Assembly (NCBI GenBank): GCA_938082635.1 | Contig: CALLLI010000118.1 | Coordinates: forward strand, 1 to 57,154 | Direction: 5' to 3' | Source: an uncultured Verrucomicrobiales bacterium | GTDB lineage: Bacteria > Verrucomicrobiota > Verrucomicrobiia > Verrucomicrobiales > DEV007 | DNA: 57,154 nt | Part shown: in pieces, positions 9,928-18,947 of the stretch | How positions within the stretch are numbered: position 1 is the stretch's first letter | Layout: each line of letters opens with the position of its first letter | The notes under the pieces: generated by a model | Database searches by the model: none | What the model saw: only the letters and a program-made list of their open reading frames with translations | Told to the model about the DNA's origin: nothing | Program-made: the position numbers and the translations under genes

Positions 9928-11043
9928 ATGGCTACTTGGTCTCAGTTCTTCACCGCAAGTTTCGTCATCTTCTTAATTTTAAGTCCATTACAAGGACAGA
10001 CGGAGCCCACATCGAAGAGGCCAGTCCGCGTCGGAGTCGTAGGGCTCGTCCATGCCCACGTTCACGGCATTCTCAGCCGCAAGCGTGACCTCGGCGATCT
10101 CGAGATTGTCGGCATTTCCGAACCCAACGAAGACCTGGCCACTCGGCTACTTTCTCAGCATCGCCTAGACAAGGGACTGTGGCACTCTGATCTAGCAACG
10201 ATGCTAGACAAGACCAAGCCAGAAGCCGTTGCCGTCTTCACCAGCACCTTCGATCATCTCGACGTGGTCAAGGCCTGCGCGGCACGTGGCATTCATGTCA
10301 TGATGGAGAAACCCCTCGCCGTCAGCATGGCCCACGCCACTGCCATGGCTGAGGCCGCCAAGGAGCACAACGTCCAGCTCCTCGTAAACTACGAGACGAC
10401 CTGGTATCGGAGCAATCACCACGCCTACGCGCTAGCGCATGAACAGAAGGCACTCGGCGACCTGCGCAAGATCGTCGTGCACGATGGCCATCAAGGTCCC
10501 ATCGAGATCGGCTGCAATGAGGAGTTCCTAGCATGGTTGACCGATCCCGTGCTCAACGGCGGAGGCGCGCTAACAGACTTCGGATGCTACGGCGCGAACC
10601 TCATCACCTGGTTGATGGACAACGAACGCCCACTCACCGTCACCGCCGTGACCCAACAGATCAAGCCTGACAAGTATCCAAACGTGGACGACGAAGCCAC
10701 CATCCTGCTAACCTATCCCAAGTGCCAAGGCATCATCCAAGCCTCTTGGAACTGGCCGCACAATCGCAAAGACATGGAAGTCTATGGGGCCGATGGTTAC
10801 GCCAACACAATGAGCAACCACAGCGTCAAACTCAAAGACACCAGCGCCCCAGCCACGACAGTCCGTTCCCCTGCCAGACCAAAGCCTTACGATGATCCTT
10901 TCGCTTACCTCGCCGCCAGGGTTCGGGGCACAGCCGAAGCAGATGGCCTCTCATCTCTAGAGAATAACCTTATTGTGACAGAGATACTGGATGCCGCGCG
11001 CCAGTCAGCAAAGACCGGCAAGACGGTGACGCTAACTCACTAA
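9928..11043 (+). CDS. secreted Gfo/Idh/MocA family oxidoreductase
   Basis: A 371-residue protein with a hydrophobic N-terminal segment (residues about 8-22) that looks like a signal peptide or anchor. The Rossmann entry is RVGVVGLVHAHVHG (34-47); the usual third glycine of GxGxxG is replaced, as in some secreted members. The EKP motif is at 127-129, where K is the usual catalytic or structural lysine. The C-terminal half has the beta-sheet substrate domain (GGGALTDFGCYGANLITWL). It probably binds NAD(P) and acts on a sugar or cyclitol; the substrate is unknown. Its stop shares CTAA (11040-11043) with the opposing SMP-30 gene. Confidence 0.87.
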   Translation: MATWSQFFTASFVIFLILSPLQGQTEPTSKRPVRVGVVGLVHAHVHGILSRKRDLGDLEIVGISEPNEDLATRLLSQHRLDKGLWHSDLATMLDKTKPEAVAVFTSTFDHLDVVKACAARGIHVMMEKPLAVSMAHATAMAEAAKEHNVQLLVNYETTWYRSNHHAYALAHEQKALGDLRKIVVHDGHQGPIEIGCNEEFLAWLTDPVLNGGGALTDFGCYGANLITWLMDNERPLTVTAVTQQIKPDKYPNVDDEATILLTYPKCQGIIQASWNWPHNRKDMEVYGADGYANTMSNHSVKLKDTSAPATTVRSPARPKPYDDPFAYLAARVRGTAEADGLSSLENNLIVTEILDAARQSAKTGKTVTLTH

Positions 11044-12056
11044 AACCCTTGCCCAGTCACCTTCGTCTGGATGCGACAGAGGTACATATCTGCGGTGATG
11101 TAGAGAACCGTGCCATCACCACCCCAGCCGCAGTTGGCCGTGGCTTCGCCAGTATCGATACGCCCTAACGGCGTGCCGTCGGGAGCAAAGATGTGAACAC
11201 CGCCGGGGCCCGTTGCCCATAGGTTTCCTTTTTTGTCTACCTTCAAGCCGTCAGGCAAGCCTGGCAGCTTCCCCACGAGAGAGGTCGCATCATAGAAGAC
11301 ACGACTATCTCCTAACGTTCCGTCTTCTTTGACTGAAAAGGCTTTCCATAAAGCAGCCTGTGGATCGGACTGCGCGACATAGAGTGTCTTCTCATCAGGG
11401 GAGAAAGCGATTCCGTTCGGGCGCGTCATTTCTTTCGTGAGCAAAGTGACCTTGCCATCCTTCGACAAGCGATAGACTCCGCAGAAATCCAGTTCACGAC
11501 GCGGATCGTCATAGCGGTTAGGCAGGCCGTAGGGTGGGTCCGTGAAATATAGATCACCGTTCGACATGTAGACAGCGTCGTTCGGACTATTCAGGCGCTT
11601 GCCCTCGTAGTTGTCGACCAAGGTGCGTTTCCCGCCATCCTTCGTCATGACAGAAAGCCGCCGATCCCCATGCTCACAAGAAACCAAACGCCCTTGGCTA
11701 TCTAGCAAGAGCCCATTGCTACCAGGCTCATTCCCATAGTCGCTGGCTCCTGTGTAACCCGAAGGGTGGAGAAAGGTCGAGATGCCTTTGCCCTCTTCCC
11801 ACTTCACCACCTTGTTCGGCGGAATATCAGAGAAGAGGAGATATTTCCCGTCTTTCACCCACACAGGCCCTTCTGCCCAGGCAAATCCGGATCCGAGGAC
11901 CTCAAGCTTGGCCGATTTATCGAGGACGTCGGCCAACTTTGTATCAGATTCCACGACCTTGCCCAACGCGGGAAAGTTCAGGGTATCTTGTGCCCAGACG
12001 TTCGTAAGCGAGACCAAAGCACAGGTAACAAGGGATATTGGGAGAAGACGATTCAT
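11040..12056 (-). CDS. secreted SMP-30/gluconolactonase-like beta-propeller
   Basis: A 338-residue protein with a signal peptide (to about residue 22, VWAQ). The six-bladed propeller motifs are present: FAWAEGPVWV with the metal-ligand Glu, RLNSPNDAVYMSNGDLYFTDPPYGLP with Asn/Asp ligands, RPNGIAFSPDEKTLYV, and LPDGLKVDKKGNLWATGPGGVHIFAPDG. Related enzymes hydrolyse sugar lactones using one divalent metal. With the neighbouring Gfo/Idh/MocA dehydrogenase it suggests an oxidation-plus-lactone-opening pair, but the two genes are convergent, so this is only inference. Confidence 0.9.
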   Translation of the reverse strand: MNRLLPISLVTCALVSLTNVWAQDTLNFPALGKVVESDTKLADVLDKSAKLEVLGSGFAWAEGPVWVKDGKYLLFSDIPPNKVVKWEEGKGISTFLHPSGYTGASDYGNEPGSNGLLLDSQGRLVSCEHGDRRLSVMTKDGGKRTLVDNYEGKRLNSPNDAVYMSNGDLYFTDPPYGLPNRYDDPRRELDFCGVYRLSKDGKVTLLTKEMTRPNGIAFSPDEKTLYVAQSDPQAALWKAFSVKEDGTLGDSRVFYDATSLVGKLPGLPDGLKVDKKGNLWATGPGGVHIFAPDGTPLGRIDTGEATANCGWGGDGTVLYITADMYLCRIQTKVTGQGF

Positions 12057-12085
12057 TTTGGCAGCCTAAGGGACAGCTCATTCGT

Positions 12086-12109
12086 AGGTCAAGCGACGTC
12101 GTTTGACCT
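12086..12109. promoter_or_regulatory. 24-bp near-perfect palindrome in a divergent promoter region
   Basis: Arms AGGTCAA and TTGACCT flank a core CGACGTCG, with a single mismatched pair between arm and core on each side. It lies in the 104-bp gap between the divergently transcribed SMP-30 gene (start 12056) and the PDZ protease gene (start 12161). The dyad symmetry and place suggest an operator for a dimeric regulator; no regulator gene is adjacent. It has no T-tract, so a terminator is unlikely. Confidence 0.5.
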
Positions 12110-12160
12110 CATTTCCTGAAACTTGCGCTAACCAGGCCACGCCCTACAGTCCCGATCATC

Positions 12161-13741
12161 ATGACCATCCGCATCTCCCTTTTGAAGCCAGCCCGGCTAC
12201 TCACAGCTCTTGCCCTGAGTTCATGGACCGTCACCGCTCAGGAATCGAGCGAACCTGAAGCCAAGTCCGGGGCACCCGCCGCAAAGTCAGCTCCGGTCGG
12301 TCCGCCCAACACGTCCCGTGATCTCTACGAGAGCATTGTCGAGATTGAATGCGCCTCACTGGTACCAGACTACCAACAGCCTTGGAATGGCGGACGCGAA
12401 ACCGGCGGAAGCGGGACAGGCTTCATGATCGCGCCTAACAAATTTGTCACCAATGCTCACGTCGTGGCAGACAACACGCGCTTGCTCATCAAGAAGTATG
12501 GCGATCCCGAGAAATACGCGGCCAAGCTCCTCCACATCGCTCACGATTGTGACTTAGCAATCTTGGAGTGTTCTGATCCCATCCCCTTTGCTGATACGAA
12601 ACCGTTAGACATCGGCGACATTCCTAAGCTTGAAAGCACGGTCACCGTGATTGGTTACCCACTAGGCGGACGCCGCCTCTCCACCACACGAGGCGTTGTT
12701 TCTCGCATCGATTTCCAACCTTACAGCCACACTGGTGCGGATCTCCACCTGGCCATTCAGATCGATGCCGCCATCAATCCCGGAAATAGCGGCGGCCCCG
12801 TACTTCAAGACGGCAAAGTTGTAGGCGTTGCCTTCCAAGGCATCTCTGGAGCGGTCGCTCAAAACGTGGGCTACATGATTCCCACGCCGGTGTTACGTCG
12901 CTTCCTCAAAGACATCGAGGACGGCCAGTATGACCGCTACGTGGATCTCGCCATCGGCGACTTCGATCTCATCAATCCTGCCCAACGCCTCGCGCTGGGC
13001 CTGCGACAAGACAGTTCCGTAGGAACGTTAGTGGCATCCGTATCAAATAGCGGGTCTTGTGATGGCGTGTTAGAAGAAGGCGATGTCTTATTGAAGATCG
13101 ACGGGCGGGAAATCGCTAGCAACGGTTACGTGGAAGTCGACGGCGAGTTTGTAAACATGAACGAGATCGTCGAACGCCGATTCAAAGGTGACAAAGTGGA
13201 GTTGGACATCCTACGAGATGGCCAACCGAAGTCTGTCGAGATTGAGCTAAAGCCTTTCGATCCCTATCTGATTCAAGCTAATACCTACGATAAGCGCCCT
13301 CGCTACGCATCCTTTGCCGGACTCACATTCCAACCATTGGATCGCAACCTCATGACCGCGCACAGCATCGAGACCATGGCAGCTCGCTATCTTTACACCT
13401 TCTATGTTCAAGATGAACTCTTCGAGGAACGCCCCGAGATCGTCGTCCTCACAAGCATCTTGCCGGATGCAATCAACAGCAACTTTGGAGGCTTCCAACA
13501 CGCGGTCGTCGATAAGATCAACGACAAGAAGATCAAGGATCTACAAGATCTCTACGATGCGGTCCACCCCGCAGAAACCCCCGAGTTCTACGTGATCGAG
13601 TTCGTCGGAAAGGGCCTCCCTATTGTCATCGAATCAGCACGGGTAGAAGCCGCCAACGCGCGCATTCGAGCCACTTATGAAGTCGGCCTCGACAGCTATC
13701 TCGGAAGCGCTGAGGACGATACCCCGGTCATCTTCAACTAG
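12161..13741 (+). CDS. secreted Deg-type serine protease, active triad, two PDZ domains
   Basis: A 526-residue protein with a signal peptide (to about residue 26). The trypsin-like domain has an intact triad: H100 in VTNAHVV, D131 in HDCDLAILE, S210 in NPGNSGGPV. PDZ1 (about 270-365) contains LVASVSNSGSCDGVLEEGDVLLKIDG. A second PDZ-like region (about 375-500) has EIVVLTSILPDAIN and VVDKINDKKIKDLQDL, resembling the C-terminal PDZ of the plant DEG9 group. Probable periplasmic quality-control or processing protease. It is followed 38 bp later by a paralogue that has lost its catalytic residues and is likely co-expressed. Confidence 0.9.
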   Translation: MTIRISLLKPARLLTALALSSWTVTAQESSEPEAKSGAPAAKSAPVGPPNTSRDLYESIVEIECASLVPDYQQPWNGGRETGGSGTGFMIAPNKFVTNAHVVADNTRLLIKKYGDPEKYAAKLLHIAHDCDLAILECSDPIPFADTKPLDIGDIPKLESTVTVIGYPLGGRRLSTTRGVVSRIDFQPYSHTGADLHLAIQIDAAINPGNSGGPVLQDGKVVGVAFQGISGAVAQNVGYMIPTPVLRRFLKDIEDGQYDRYVDLAIGDFDLINPAQRLALGLRQDSSVGTLVASVSNSGSCDGVLEEGDVLLKIDGREIASNGYVEVDGEFVNMNEIVERRFKGDKVELDILRDGQPKSVEIELKPFDPYLIQANTYDKRPRYASFAGLTFQPLDRNLMTAHSIETMAARYLYTFYVQDELFEERPEIVVLTSILPDAINSNFGGFQHAVVDKINDKKIKDLQDLYDAVHPAETPEFYVIEFVGKGLPIVIESARVEAANARIRATYEVGLDSYLGSAEDDTPVIFN

Positions 13742-13779
13742 CTCACGATCGCGACTAACCTTCTTATTTGTCATAGCAC

Positions 13780-15291
13780 ATGAAACGCTTTCTCATTTCT
13801 TTCGCTGTCCTCACTCTTGCATCCGCTCATGCTGAAGTCGCAGTAAAGGCAGCGACCACCACAGAGACGAAGCCCGAGGTGACCTCCGTCGGAGACTCCA
13901 TCCTCAGGGTAAACATCACTGCCCAGAACTACAATTTCTACCAGCCGTGGGAGAAAGGAAAGCCCGGCACCCGGCGCGGCCTCGGCGTTCTGCTAGACAA
14001 TGGCCAGGTGCTCGTCTCCGCGCAGATGGTGTCCGATGCAACTTACGTCGAACTCGAGCAACCGAAGACGGGCGAGAAAGTACCCGGCAAAGTTTCCGTA
14101 GTCGACTACGAAGCAAACCTAGCACTGATCGAGATCAGCCAAGAGAAGCCCGAGTTCCTCGACGGCGTGACTCGGCTCACCTTGGACACCACCTCAAATG
14201 CAGGCGACGAACTCGATGTTTGGCAAGTTAAGGACAATGGCCTCGCCGTGAGCACCCGCTGTCCCGTGCTTGAGGTGTCCATCGATAACTACTTCCTCAG
14301 TGGCACGCCATTTCTCACCTACGAGCTCAAGGGCTCTCTTCGCTACCATGCTGGCAGCTTCGTGCTACCCGTCATGAAGGACGATAAACTGGCAGGATTG
14401 CTACTTAGCTATGACTCTGATGAGCAAATCTCCACGGTCATCGCTGCCCCCATCATCGATCACTTCCTCAAAGATCTCGAAGACGGAGACTACTCCGGCT
14501 TTCCCACACTCGGCATGGGATTCTCTCGGGCCACGGATGAGCAATTGCGCAATTACCTCAAGTTAGGCGACGAATCGGGCGGCATCTATGTCACGACCAT
14601 TTCGCCAAACAGCACGGCTGCCAAAGCTGGGATCGAAGTTGGTGACGTTCTATTAGAACTCGGAGGCCACGCCATCGACTCCCGTGGTAACTACGAGCAT
14701 CCCGACTACGGTCGGCTGAACATGAGCCACATCGTTCGTGGCGGTAGCCATGTCGGGCAAGAGATGCCCCTTAAGATCTTCCGCAATGGTGAGAGCATGG
14801 AGTTAACGGCGAAGATGACCCGCCGCTCACCAGAAGATTTCCTCGTCAACCCCTATCTCTTTGACAAAGGCCCACGCTTCTTCATCGCAGGTGGTGTCGT
14901 CTTCCAAGAGTTGACTCGCCCCTATTTGAAGATCTTTGGTGACCAATGGCAGCAGCGCGCTCCCATGAAACTTCTTTGGGCCCTAGCACATCCTGAGGAC
15001 TACGAGAAAGACGGACGCGAGAAGATTGTCTTCATCAGCCGAGTCATGCGCACACCTGCCACGCTGGGTTACGAGTCCTTGTCCCATGTCATCGTGGATG
15101 AGGTGAATGGGAAAAAGATCAATAATATCCAAGACGTGGCCGACGCTTTCGGCACGCCCGACGGTCCTATCCACCGGGTCGACATTGCAGAGGCACCCCA
15201 CGAACTCATCTTGGACGCTCGGATGACTGCAGAGATGGACGAGCGCCTCAAGCAAGCCTTCCGCATGCGCGAGCTGCAACGCCTCGACTGA
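13780..15291 (+). CDS. Deg-type pseudoprotease, dead paralogue of upstream gene
   Basis: A 503-residue secreted protein (signal peptide to about residue 18) with the same architecture as its upstream neighbour: degenerate trypsin-like domain, PDZ1 (LGDESGGIYVTTISPNSTAAKAG, split across about 265-285) and a C-terminal PDZ2 (VIVDEVNGKKINNIQDVADAF). Both share FLKD(I/L)EDG after the protease domain. Aligned to the neighbour, catalytic H becomes Q82 (VSAQMVS) and D becomes N113 (EANLALIE); the GNSGGP loop is replaced by HAGSFVLPV, so a serine may remain but the oxyanion GG is lost. The frame is intact over 500 codons, which argues for a selected non-catalytic role such as a regulator, adaptor or heteromer partner. 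Confidence 0.85.
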   Translation: MKRFLISFAVLTLASAHAEVAVKAATTTETKPEVTSVGDSILRVNITAQNYNFYQPWEKGKPGTRRGLGVLLDNGQVLVSAQMVSDATYVELEQPKTGEKVPGKVSVVDYEANLALIEISQEKPEFLDGVTRLTLDTTSNAGDELDVWQVKDNGLAVSTRCPVLEVSIDNYFLSGTPFLTYELKGSLRYHAGSFVLPVMKDDKLAGLLLSYDSDEQISTVIAAPIIDHFLKDLEDGDYSGFPTLGMGFSRATDEQLRNYLKLGDESGGIYVTTISPNSTAAKAGIEVGDVLLELGGHAIDSRGNYEHPDYGRLNMSHIVRGGSHVGQEMPLKIFRNGESMELTAKMTRRSPEDFLVNPYLFDKGPRFFIAGGVVFQELTRPYLKIFGDQWQQRAPMKLLWALAHPEDYEKDGREKIVFISRVMRTPATLGYESLSHVIVDEVNGKKINNIQDVADAFGTPDGPIHRVDIAEAPHELILDARMTAEMDERLKQAFRMRELQRLD

Positions 15292-15303
15292 TTCCTCTGG
15301 GAC

Positions 15304-17481
15304 CTATGGCTCCGGCCAGTCCAGGTGCTTGTGGAGGAAGCGGTAAGTTTCGTCGCCGTTGATACGATGAGGACCATCGAACCATTCGATAGCGGCATTA
15401 TCAGGCAGCTTGAGCTTCGCCGAGTAAAGGTGACGCACCTTCGCGAATTCTAAAGCGACTCGTTCATCCGGTGCGACACCATCGAAGTGGCCGCGCTCAA
15501 CCATGAACGGCCGCGGCGCAATGAGAGCGGCCATTTCCGCGTAGTTGAAGGTACTCCCGAGATCGAACTCGAAGATCTCGTACTCGCCCATCGAGGCATA
15601 ACTGTAAGGGCTCCGCGTCGACGCGTTCTTCCAGACCCAATCGTTAAAATCCGCTGAACAGATAGACAGGCAATACGCGGGAACCAGTGGCGGGATCCGC
15701 ATGGCAGACTTGCCTCCATAGGAAAGGCCGTAGAAACCAATCCGCTGAGGATCCACATTGGGTAGGCCGCCTAACCAACGGGTCAGTTGTTCGTGCTGAG
15801 GCACCATGAGCGAGAACAAGGTCTTCTTCACCGCGTTCGCTTTGAACTGCAGGGTGCGAAAGCGGTCTTCAAAGATGTAGAGATGTTGCGGCGCAAAGGT
15901 GATGAACCCGCGCTTCGCCAACTCGACCGCGAAGGCCTGGTAGTAGTGATAACCATCCTCACCAATGACCATCTGAGGACGCCCTTCCAGTCCATGCTGA
16001 CAAACCACAACCGGACGACGTTCGCCTTCTGCAATATCCTTCGGCCAGCAGAGAAGACCATAAGCAAAGAAGCCCTCATAGACGTCGAGCACGACCTCAT
16101 AGATCGTCACTTCTTCCGTTTCTAAGAAAACACGAGATTGCGGACGTGGCTCAGCTAGAGGCCGATCAAAGGTGCCGATCACTTCATCCGCAAAGTAACG
16201 TCTGTAAGGCTCGACCGTTTCTTGGAAATTTGCGAGGGAATCCGTCTTCAGATCTTTCATGAAGGAGGCCCGAGTGTACGGACTCTCCACGAGAAGCTGC
16301 TGATTGTGCCGATCCAGCTCCGCAAGTTGCCGCGCATGACGCGCCTTCACGTCCGGCAGAGAAATGTCCGGCATCGCAAGCCGCTGCTCTCCAGCAGGGG
16401 CAAAGTCATTCAAATCGCCAAGCCTCAGACGCTCGGCAGCATTGAACAGACCAGTGAGCTTTACAGCCCGCGCGTGCTCGGCCCGGATATCCTCAACACT
16501 TGCCGAAGCCAAGCGACCTGGCTTACCGCCAGTTCCTGGCGGCACCACAACTTCGGGGCCAGGAATCGCCTCGATGACAAGCCTTCGAGGCGCGATGAGA
16601 CTCGCGATTTCCGCATCCCCAAACTGCGCGAGTAGCCCAAACACATTACGATAGGCGGGCTCTTCCCAGACGGATTGACGAGAACTGAAATAGCCACTAA
16701 CAAAGGCCTGCTTCACCTTGGAATTCACGGCAGCTGTGTAGAAAGCTAACAAGCCTCCTTCTCCCCAACCCGCCACGCGAAGATCACTGATATCGTAAGT
16801 ATCCACAAGCCAATCGAGGATCGCTTCGACCTTGAGCACTTCATACCCGATCACGTGACGCCCAAGCTCAAAGGCAGGCCGATACAGGTGCTCGCGGTTA
16901 CTCAACTTACGATGAGTGGCTTCTCGATTGATAATGGTCGGAATGACCACTCGGTAACCACGCTCGGCTAGCTTTCTGCCTAACTGACGTTCTCTAGGAA
17001 GCTCGCCTAACCAACCGACCAAGGACTCCGGAGATTGATCCGCATCAGGAATCAAGACGATATTTCCACGAGCCTCACCATCAGTAGGTTCCAAGAGTAA
17101 GCCCTCGCCATGAACATCGGCAAACGCTGGCCAAGTGATTGCATAGACATCACACTGCCCAGAGGTGCCGAGAAAGCGCTGCTCCCGCAGGCGATCAAAG
17201 GAGACGCGCTGATCAACCGCACCAATGATCCGGCGGAACTCTTGCCGATTCGATGCTATCGACTTCGCATAGGCTTCTTCTGAAGAAACATCCCGCTTCC
17301 AGTACTCCGCGCGTGTCGAGACCGACGCTTCAATCTCAGCCAGTAGAAAGTCGTCTGCCGCAGATACTAACTGAGAGGCGATGTCACCATCTTGTATGAG
17401 CACAGCCGTTCCTGGAAACGGTTCAGCCGCCTGAGAGATACAGGCACAACACAGAGATACCGCATATGATCGTAATTTCAT
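15304..17481 (-). CDS. secreted two-domain alpha/beta hydrolase
   Basis: A 725-residue protein with a short signal peptide (MKLRSYAVSLCCACISQA). It contains two alpha/beta-hydrolase halves. In the first (about 120-330) the nucleophile elbow reads G238-W-G-E-G242, so the GxSxG serine is replaced by glycine. The second (about 420-720) has a proper elbow, GFYGLSYGG with S587, an acid candidate in RGHFDGVAPDE and histidine in DGPHRINGD. The C-terminal half resembles acetyl-xylan esterase or dienelactone-hydrolase-like enzymes of Verrucomicrobia. A secreted carbohydrate ester hydrolase is the likely role. It ends 12 bp from the convergent pseudoprotease gene. Confidence 0.8.
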   Translation of the reverse strand: MKLRSYAVSLCCACISQAAEPFPGTAVLIQDGDIASQLVSAADDFLLAEIEASVSTRAEYWKRDVSSEEAYAKSIASNRQEFRRIIGAVDQRVSFDRLREQRFLGTSGQCDVYAITWPAFADVHGEGLLLEPTDGEARGNIVLIPDADQSPESLVGWLGELPRERQLGRKLAERGYRVVIPTIINREATHRKLSNREHLYRPAFELGRHVIGYEVLKVEAILDWLVDTYDISDLRVAGWGEGGLLAFYTAAVNSKVKQAFVSGYFSSRQSVWEEPAYRNVFGLLAQFGDAEIASLIAPRRLVIEAIPGPEVVVPPGTGGKPGRLASASVEDIRAEHARAVKLTGLFNAAERLRLGDLNDFAPAGEQRLAMPDISLPDVKARHARQLAELDRHNQQLLVESPYTRASFMKDLKTDSLANFQETVEPYRRYFADEVIGTFDRPLAEPRPQSRVFLETEEVTIYEVVLDVYEGFFAYGLLCWPKDIAEGERRPVVVCQHGLEGRPQMVIGEDGYHYYQAFAVELAKRGFITFAPQHLYIFEDRFRTLQFKANAVKKTLFSLMVPQHEQLTRWLGGLPNVDPQRIGFYGLSYGGKSAMRIPPLVPAYCLSICSADFNDWVWKNASTRSPYSYASMGEYEIFEFDLGSTFNYAEMAALIAPRPFMVERGHFDGVAPDERVALEFAKVRHLYSAKLKLPDNAAIEWFDGPHRINGDETYRFLHKHLDWPEP

Positions 17482-17546
17482 GGGCAGAGCCTAGGAGAAC
17501 CAGGCCACTCGTGTCAGCCACAAAGCAGGCGTCGCTCATTCTAGAC

Positions 17547-17654
17547 GTAGGATGGTCATTCTTGACCGTCCGGTTGCCGGTGGCGCCTGTTTATAACTAG
17601 ACGCTTCCGGCGCGCCAGGCCCACTGTGCAGACGGCCAGGAATGGCCATCCTAC
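17547..17654. repeat. imperfect inverted-repeat element
   Basis: The left arm (17547-17570) GTAGGATGGTCATTCTTGAC and its continuation are mirrored by the right arm (17631-17654) ending AATGGCCATCCTAC; about 21 of 24 positions pair. The GC-rich centre has further partial self-complementarity. It lies between the hydrolase gene and the FabG-like gene. The shape suggests a small non-autonomous palindromic repeat (REP- or MITE-like). No other copy is seen in this window. Confidence 0.65.
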
Positions 17655-17680
17655 CAAGCCATCCTACCAAGCCATCCTAC
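17646..17680. repeat. 13-bp tandem repeat overlapping the reductase stop codon
   Basis: The unit CCATCCTACCAAG is repeated about 2.7 times, beginning in the right arm of the inverted repeat and ending in the stop codon of the minus-strand reductase gene (17677-17679). The repeat appears to have grown from the end of the palindromic element. Confidence 0.7.
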
Positions 17681-18396
17681 AAGATCCCGCCGTCGATCTT
17701 TAGGGTAGCTCCTGTGATGTAGCTGGCTTCTCGACTCGCGAGGAAGGCCGCAGCTGCCGCCACTTCTTCGGGTTTGCCTAACCGACGCATAGGGATCGTC
17801 GCCAAGATGCCTTTGCGTTCCGCTTCAGGCATGTCTGCTAGGGCTTCTGTGTCAATGTATCCAGGGCAAAGCGCGTTGACCGTGATTCCTGCGCGGGCCA
17901 TTTCTTTGGATAGACTTTGCGTGAGAGCGACCACCCCCGCTTTGGCAGCCGCGTAGTTTGTTTGGCCTCGAGGAGCTAACAAAGCACTTAAGGAGGCAAT
18001 ATTGATGATCCGACCAAAGCGGCTTCCCATCATGGGCTTGAGCACCGCTCGACACCCAAGGTACACAGAGTCCAGGTTGGCCCGGATGACACTGTGCCAG
18101 TCTTCCGTCGGCATCATGGCCAAGAGACCGTCTTTATGGAAACCTGCGTTGTTGATGAGCACATCAGGGCTTTGTTCGGACTGGACCATCAACTCCACCG
18201 CTCGCTGCCAGTCGTTCTCCTGGGTCACATCGAGGTCAATCAGTCGCACCCGATCACCGTGCGACGCCGCCAGAACTTCGGCTCGATTTCGATTGGCACG
18301 CACGCCAAGCCAAACTTGGTGACCAGCGTTCTGTAGAAAGCGTTCTGCGAGAGCGATGCCGAGGCCACCATTGCCCCCAGTGATGAGTATATTCAT
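17677..18396 (-). CDS. FabG-like short-chain dehydrogenase/reductase
   Basis: The start is ATG at 18394-18396 (MNILITGG); a GTG six codons upstream is less likely. The 239-residue protein has the classic SDR features: TGGNGGLG (6-13) for NADP(H), NNAG (82-85), and catalytic S135, Y148 and K152 in YAAAK. The C-terminal LCPGYIDTEAL and ITGATLKIDGG match 3-oxoacyl-ACP reductases. It probably reduces 3-oxoacyl-ACP in fatty-acid or polyketide synthesis, but no fab or acyl-carrier genes are nearby, so another 3-oxo substrate is possible. Its stop lies inside a tandem repeat. Confidence 0.87.
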   Translation of the reverse strand: MNILITGGNGGLGIALAERFLQNAGHQVWLGVRANRNRAEVLAASHGDRVRLIDLDVTQENDWQRAVELMVQSEQSPDVLINNAGFHKDGLLAMMPTEDWHSVIRANLDSVYLGCRAVLKPMMGSRFGRIINIASLSALLAPRGQTNYAAAKAGVVALTQSLSKEMARAGITVNALCPGYIDTEALADMPEAERKGILATIPMRRLGKPEEVAAAAAFLASREASYITGATLKIDGGIL

Positions 18397-18486
18397 GCTG
18401 GGACAACGAAGCACAGACCGCTAGCGTTACAAGATAGGGAGGACTTTGGAATAGACCCGGCAACTCAGATCACTCATTGTAAAGAC

Positions 18487-18909
18487 GTGAGAGCAGAAAC
18501 TCCTCCGCCTATCGAGCCATCACGTCCGTCGCTGACGCCGCCATCAAACCAAGGCATAAGCGAGCATACCTGGTGCCTAATTGCCCATCTTTGCGGGTTT
18601 GTGGGCTACTTGGGCAACGGAATTGGCAGCGTCATCGCCCCTCTAATCGTCTACCTAATCAAGAAAGATTACTCCCCCCTCATCGCTTCCCACGCGAAGG
18701 AGGTGCTGAATTTCAATATCTCGGTCACGATCTATGGTTTATGCCTGTTCGCGTTCATCCTCGTGACCCTGGGCTTCGGTGCCCTTCTCGCTGCCCCTGC
18801 TGGACTAGCCCTGTTTGTATTCCATCTCGTCTGCACGATCAAAGGCAGCATCAAGGCGAACGAAGGCATCCTCTATCGCTACCCCTTGACGCTTCGCTTG
18901 GTCAAGTAG
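18487..18909 (+). CDS. DUF4870 membrane protein
   Basis: A 140-residue protein starting at GTG. A Pro/Ser-rich N-terminus is followed by three hydrophobic segments (about 28-62, 78-100, 103-122). The signatures [35 protein letters not shown] and [18 protein letters not shown] are those of the DUF4870 (Tic20-like) family. The function is unknown. The next gene, leuC, begins about 84 bp later, with a hairpin in between. Confidence 0.85.
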   Translation: MRAETPPPIEPSRPSLTPPSNQGISEHTWCLIAHLCGFVGYLGNGIGSVIAPLIVYLIKKDYSPLIASHAKEVLNFNISVTIYGLCLFAFILVTLGFGALLAAPAGLALFVFHLVCTIKGSIKANEGILYRYPLTLRLVK

Positions 18910-18947
18910 GCCGAATTTGTTGGAAATTTCCCAAGGGTGCTGAAAGG

